From NCBI GenBank assembly GCA_028023455.1, contig JAQFVV010006197.1, positions 19,217,254 through 19,281,253 on the forward strand: a stretch of DNA of 64,000 nucleotides. Reading direction: 5' to 3'. The DNA is from Epiperipatus broadwayi. Lineage: Eukaryota > Onychophora > Udeonychophora > Euonychophora > Peripatidae. Below are positions 59,644 to 64,000 of this stretch, in pieces (position 1 is the first letter of the stretch; each line of letters begins with the position of its first letter). The position numbers and the translations under genes were made by a program. The notes under the pieces were generated by a model. The model had not been told where the DNA came from and searched no databases. It worked only from the letters and a program-made list of their open reading frames with translations.

Positions 59644-60219
59644 GGGAATTTGATCATAGACTTTCAAGCTCCTTTCAGCTATCCACTCTATCTCATACAA
59701 TCAATACACATGATCACACACATGTGACATGATAGATGATCTTCAATAATCACATTCTGTGCTGAACCAGCACTCATCAGTTGATCCAGATTATCATATT
59801 CAACACACATATATAATCAGGGCTTGATTTATATTAAGCAAAGCTTCAAACTTTAATGGACAGGGTTCAATCTACTCCATCCTCCAACTGTTCAATTATC
59901 CATACCATTGAAAATCCGATGATAGAATGCCCAAATCCCTTGTTAATGTCAATATTATTGTCATGCCCATATTGACTGAAGAGTTGGAGGGTGAAGTAGA
60001 TTGAAGCCTGTCCATTAAAATTTGAAGATTTGCTATCTTAATATAAACTGAGCACTGATTATATATATGTGGATATGATAAATCTGGACCAACTGATGAG
60101 TGCTGATTCAGAACGAAATTTCGAATATTGGAGATCATTAATCTTTTTCACATGTGTATCGATTATATGAGATAGAGCTGATAGCTGAAGGGAGTTTGAA
60201 AGTGTGTTCAAATCACCTA
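59643..60219. repeat. 577-bp fold-back form of the 480-bp family
   Basis: The left arm (59643-59900) holds the family in minus orientation: TTTCAAGCTCCTTTCAGCTA, GCTGAACCAGCACTCATCAG, AATGGACAGGGTTCAATCTA. The right arm (59974-60219) holds the complement, ending GTTCAAATCACCTATATTAC. The spacer of about 73 bases contains GATAGAATGCCCAAATCCCT. B-box-like words occur at the right end (60206-60216) and, degraded, at the left end. Confidence 0.85.
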
Positions 60220-60224
60220 TATTA

Positions 60225-61320
60225 CATCTAAACTCCAAATATATTAATTATACTTCTACTTAACTATTATATATGTATATAGTAAATTATTATAATTTGA
60301 TTTACAAGTGTCAAATTTTCTGCCAATCACAACTTCAATAAATTAAAAAAAAACTTCATATGCAAATGCAAACATCTAAACTGTTACATTATTCTTTTTT
60401 AATTTAACTATCAAAATTTAAAAGCATGTAAGTAAATTGATTTTAATCAATAAATTGAAGAAATAAAAAGAAAATTGTTTCAATTAAATAAATAAAAAAT
60501 AATAAAAACCCCATCAAATCTGTTATATAAATATTTGAAAGAAAAAATAAACTAATAACAAAGATCAATTTTAACATTATGTGAAATATTGCTGAATACA
60601 CAGTTTACAATTAACATTTTAGCTCCACACCTGCTGTTTCAGAGCATAGAATTGTTACTTCAATATATAATGATTATGGAGCTTAAAATATATAACAATT
60701 ATATATGCATATATAAAATCAAATTAGTGCTAATAATTTTTCTCGGTATTTATTTGGAAAATAAAAGTTCTGTTAGTCATATTTTTAATTCCATATTTCT
60801 CTCACTTATATACATGTGATTTTTTTTTTTTTACTTACAATATATATATACAGACTACTCTATGCTTATGTAAATAAATTATTCGATGACTTTTTGTATA
60901 AGAAGAATTTTACATGAGTCAGTAAATAATACTTTTTAACAAATAAAAACGAACACTAGAACATGGAACAGATAAGAAACGAAGGTTGTATTGACTTTTA
61001 TATCACAATTTTCAAAATTTTTTGTACTGTGTATATGGTAGATATTACTTGTTTTAAGTACAAATATGTTTATGTAAACAGAAAATTGCTTGTAATACCT
61101 TCAGAACACAAACAAACAAAAACATAAAATAATGATACAGTACAGTTAACGCAAATGTAGGAGCAATCAATAAAAATGGTTGTTTGATATGGTATATTTA
61201 TTTGATTGACAATAATTAATTTTTGATATTTCCACAGTTGACTTAATGCACAACATTATTATTTTAAATCAGTAAATATTATATAATGCACAATATCTAT
61301 TACATGATATATAAATTATT
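60225..61320. other. AT-rich noncoding stretch
   Basis: No gene or repeat recognised; the 76-codon ORF at 60589-60819 is low complexity. Confidence 0.55.
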
Positions 61321-61324
61321 ATAT

Positions 61325-61675
61325 GTAGAAAGAATTTGAACTCAGATTTTCAAGTTCCCCTATAGCTATCTATCTATTCCATCTTATACAACAGATGCAG
61401 ATGAACATGACTTCATACATGTAAAAATGATAAATGATCACCAATATACCTATTTCATGCTGAAACAACACTCATCAGATGATCCAGATCATCATCATCC
61501 ACACACATATATAATCAGTGTTCAGTTTATATTTAACATAGCAAATCTTCATATTTTAATGGACAGGCTTCAATCTTCTCCTCCCTCCAACTCTTCAACC
61601 ATCCATATCATTGAAAATCTGGGCTCAAAGCCCTTGTTGGCGTCAATATTGTTATCATACCCATGTTCAGTATAG
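61325..61675 (-). repeat. Single-arm copy of the 480-bp family
   Basis: Plus-strand reading gives the complement of the family, from TTTGAACTCAGATTTTCAAG through CATGCTGAAACAACACTCAT and AATGGACAGGCTTCAATCTT to AAAGCCCTTGTTGGCGTCAA. The element therefore lies on the minus strand. The 82-codon plus ORF is inside it and uses a different frame from other copies. Confidence 0.8.
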
Positions 61676-61684
61676 GCAAAATAA

Positions 61685-63220
61685 TCGTATTTAAATCATT
61701 ATTATTTTAAATAATAATTATATAACGTTCAATAGCTTATTATAAATAGTTAGAAAAAAAACTGACATGAAGAAAGAGAGGATCTTCCAAACTGTTCTTC
61801 ATTTGTTTTTTTTTTTAAAGTAAAACTAATAGAAAAATGTAATCATTTTGGAGTAGTTTTTTTAAAAAAAAAACGCAATGGGAAGTAGAATGTCAGAATA
61901 ATTAAAAATTATTAAAAGAAACTACTTCCCATAAAGAGTTTGAACTAATTGAAATGTTTTGTAGATACTAGTTTATTAATTTTTTCCCCCAAAAGTTTAT
62001 ATCCTTGGAAAAAACATTTGGATAGACTTTCCTTTAAATAACTTATCAATGTGGACTGATCATGGAGGTAATAAAAGAACATTTATTATTTTATATCAAT
62101 AGCAGAGTATATATCCAGAAAAACTACTACATAATAAATGCGAAGACTGATAAGGTTTCTTATTAATTATTATCCAACTATGCCTTAAATAAAATTATCA
62201 AAATTACTTTTTAGCTTATTAAAATGAGAAGTTATTATTAAGTTAAAAGTATGTTATAAAAAACTTTCCACAATGCAAACTTTATTTTTGCCCAATTAGT
62301 ATGAAAAAAATAATGCAGGTACTTCTTATTTATTTGTTCTGAACTGTACTTAGCCTGAGAACTTGGGAGTCCTCTATACATAATTGTGTTATATTTTAAA
62401 TAAATTATCAAGGTTATTTAGAATTTCTATATAATTTTATTTTGTTAAGGTTTGTTATGTCAATAATTTTTAGTTACCTTAATTTAATTATTTGTTTTAT
62501 ATAAGTTATAAAATAAAATTAAGAATATTTTTTTATTATCTGTTACCCAAGTTTTAGATAGAAAAGTATTTTAATAAATTATCTACTTAAGAGACTTCAT
62601 ATAAACATGTAAACAGATGTAACAAGATGATGAGATGGATGGGAAAATATGACCACTTATCAGTTTTGAAAGCTTGTCGTGAACTTTGAAAACTGGTATT
62701 CAATTCACAATTACTTGATTGAAAATATATATACATATTTGAGAGATACATAAAAATTAATGAGTCTGATATCACCAATATGAATAAACACAATATCTTA
62801 ATCAATAGATAGAATAGATTCACATCTAAATCAGATAGCAAAATGGAAAAATGTGTTTTTGATTAACAATGAAATATCTATTATAAAAATAAATAATTTC
62901 AGTGTTTTGTAAATTTGAATTAGTATTGAAAAATAATGTTATAACTTCTTGGTAACCATAACATTTGGGATATATGCATTGCAACATTTTAATATAATGC
63001 ATCTTTTGTTATATGATTACATTTGCAATGTATATTTGAATGTTTGTTTAGTTAGACTTAAAAAAAATACTGCCTGCATAACATAATTCATTGGTATTTC
63101 AGAACTACAATGACTTATATATTTTTATCTGTAATATAGAGTAAATGGAGTTTACATACATTTTGTAAAGAACAATGTAATATAATTCCCTGTGTGGTTT
63201 TAATGAAATAGTAAAGTGAA
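61685..63220. other. AT-rich noncoding stretch
   Basis: No gene or repeat recognised; ORF 62841-62587 (minus) has no family motif. Confidence 0.55.
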
Positions 63221-63224
63221 GAAC

Positions 63225-63410
63225 TGAACAGATAAAGGTTTCTGGATAGAAGCTCAACCTGTCAACTACTGCCATCTGAATGTTAGTCATATGATTATTT
63301 AAGTGCATTGTTACAGTAGAGTAATAGACTTGATAATCTTTAAGATTTCTGGATCAAAGCTCATCATGTCACTACTGGCATTTGAATGTTGATTCCATGA
63401 TCACCTGCAT
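63225..63410. repeat. Imperfect direct duplication, period about 112
   Basis: GGTTTCTGGATAGAAGCTCA, then CCTGTCAACTACTGCCATCT, is matched about 112 bases later by GATTTCTGGATCAAAGCTCA, then TCATGTCACTACTGGCATTT. A related word set near 32370-32420 suggests a dispersed family. Confidence 0.6.
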
Positions 63411-63414
63411 GACA

Positions 63415-63715
63415 ATTAGGTTTTTTTTTTTTTTAATTTAATGCAATGATTAATTTTATTGCCAGGTCTTGTATATGTACACCCTTCATCTATTTCCAAT
63501 TATCATTTCAATAATAAATAAATAAAAAGATGGAATCATCTTCAAAATTAAAGTTTAACCATTGATAAAAGTATGCAAAGTGCAGATTCACAAGTTGTGC
63601 TTCCAATACTTCTGAAGAGTTCTCAATTATAAAGTTTTCATAAAATATAATTTTATTAAATTATAATAATTTTATAAATGTAAAAAGATAAAAACTTTAA
63701 AATAATTAGAAATAT
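63415..63715. other. AT-rich noncoding stretch
   Basis: Poly-T of about 14 near 63421; nothing else seen. Confidence 0.5.
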
Positions 63716-63719
63716 AGAA

Positions 63720-63984
63720 AACTCGGGCCACAGTGAGCAATAGACTGGCTCAGCATAGATATATATATACAAAAGCCACAACTAAAGGAGAGGGCAGCTC
63801 AGTATTTGCTGATCATCAGCAGGAGCAAAGCCATAGATTTGAGCCATCTAAAGCCGACATCGTGTGCACAGAGAGGAACGATGTTAAGAGGAAGATTAAG
63901 GAGGCATGTCACATCACCAGCGATGCCATGTCAATCAATAGAAAAGACACGTGCTTCACAATCTCAAAAAGGTGGATGATATAA
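63720..63984 (+). pseudogene. GIY-YIG endonuclease fragment of another retroelement
   Basis: An unbroken frame ends at 63984: VSNRLAQHRYIYTKATTKGE, SSVFADHQQEQSHRFEPSKA, RNDVKRKIKEACHITSDAMS, then INRKD. This matches the second half of a GIY-YIG domain as found at the C-terminus of PLE-type and related reverse transcriptases: a (G)R-x4-RL-x2-H helix, an ADH segment, a KRKIKEA helix and an asparagine near NRKD. The catalytic GIY strand would lie before 63720, where the sequence turns AT-rich, so it is 5' truncated. It is GC-richer than, and only distantly related to, the PLE at 5.6-8.0 kb. Confidence 0.6.
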
Positions 63985-64000
63985 TTTGCATGCATTTGCA

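Noticed and set aside
59481-59732. 83-codon ORF with an IYIYIYIY run
   Set aside because: It is a translation of the (TA)n microsatellite plus part of a fold-back repeat.
61427-61675. Similar 60-85-codon ORFs in several copies of the 480-bp family (16309-16491, 48773-49009, 59896-60138, 61427-61675), sharing words such as LMDRLQS and NQHSS
   Set aside because: The frames differ between copies around the PHIY/HTYI region, other copies have stops, and the similarity is explained by shared repeat DNA. There is no sign of selection on one frame.

Overview
This window looks like intergenic or intronic DNA from a metazoan with a very AT-rich nuclear genome; G+C is roughly a quarter by eye. The evidence is the absence of any intact gene over 64 kb, long poly-A/poly-T runs, AT and CA microsatellites, and a dense collection of decayed eukaryotic transposable elements: Penelope-like (PLE), RTE-like non-LTR, hAT and Tc1/mariner-type elements, plus many fold-back repeats. 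I cannot name the species. The element mix fits several invertebrate phyla, and nothing in the sequence is diagnostic. Stop codons are so frequent at this composition that several 80-codon ORFs are expected by chance, so most ORFs of 60-100 codons here are not genes.

Layout. 0-5.4 kb is AT-rich noncoding DNA. At 5.6-8.0 kb two 5'-truncated PLE copies lie head to head and form a large inverted repeat. 8-17.5 kb is noncoding DNA with three hairpin-type repeats (10.05, 11.01 and 17.26 kb) and a nested fold-back cluster at 15.17-16.45 kb. 17.5-22.4 kb is a quiet stretch with no recognisable repeat. 22.4-25.9 kb has a (TA)n tract next to a GC-richer insert and a candidate 534-bp terminal-inverted-repeat element. 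A perfect 69-bp tandem duplication lies at 26.25 kb. 27.2-30.3 kb is an RTE-like retrotransposon relic flanked by direct repeats. 33.9-36.4 kb holds a fold-back repeat and a GC-richer insert of unknown class. 36.85-41.9 kb is one PLE copy split by two insertions of 1.7-1.9 kb. 44.0-46.1 kb is a second RTE-like relic that has lost its reverse transcriptase core. 48.4-49.2 kb is a head-to-tail dimer of a 480-bp repeat. 55.75-58.7 kb holds a mariner-type non-autonomous element and a hAT transposase pseudogene. 58.8-61.7 kb has more fold-back repeats, and the window ends in the GIY-YIG part of another retroelement.

The most distinctive material is a family of short repeats, seen in single-arm, tandem and inverted (fold-back) forms. 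Their ends carry a sequence resembling an RNA polymerase III B box (the internal promoter element of tRNA genes). Two unrelated repeats also carry a short stem followed by GAAA, which resembles but does not match a hammerhead ribozyme core. No host protein-coding gene, tRNA, rRNA or CRISPR array was found, and no functional multi-gene system is visible.
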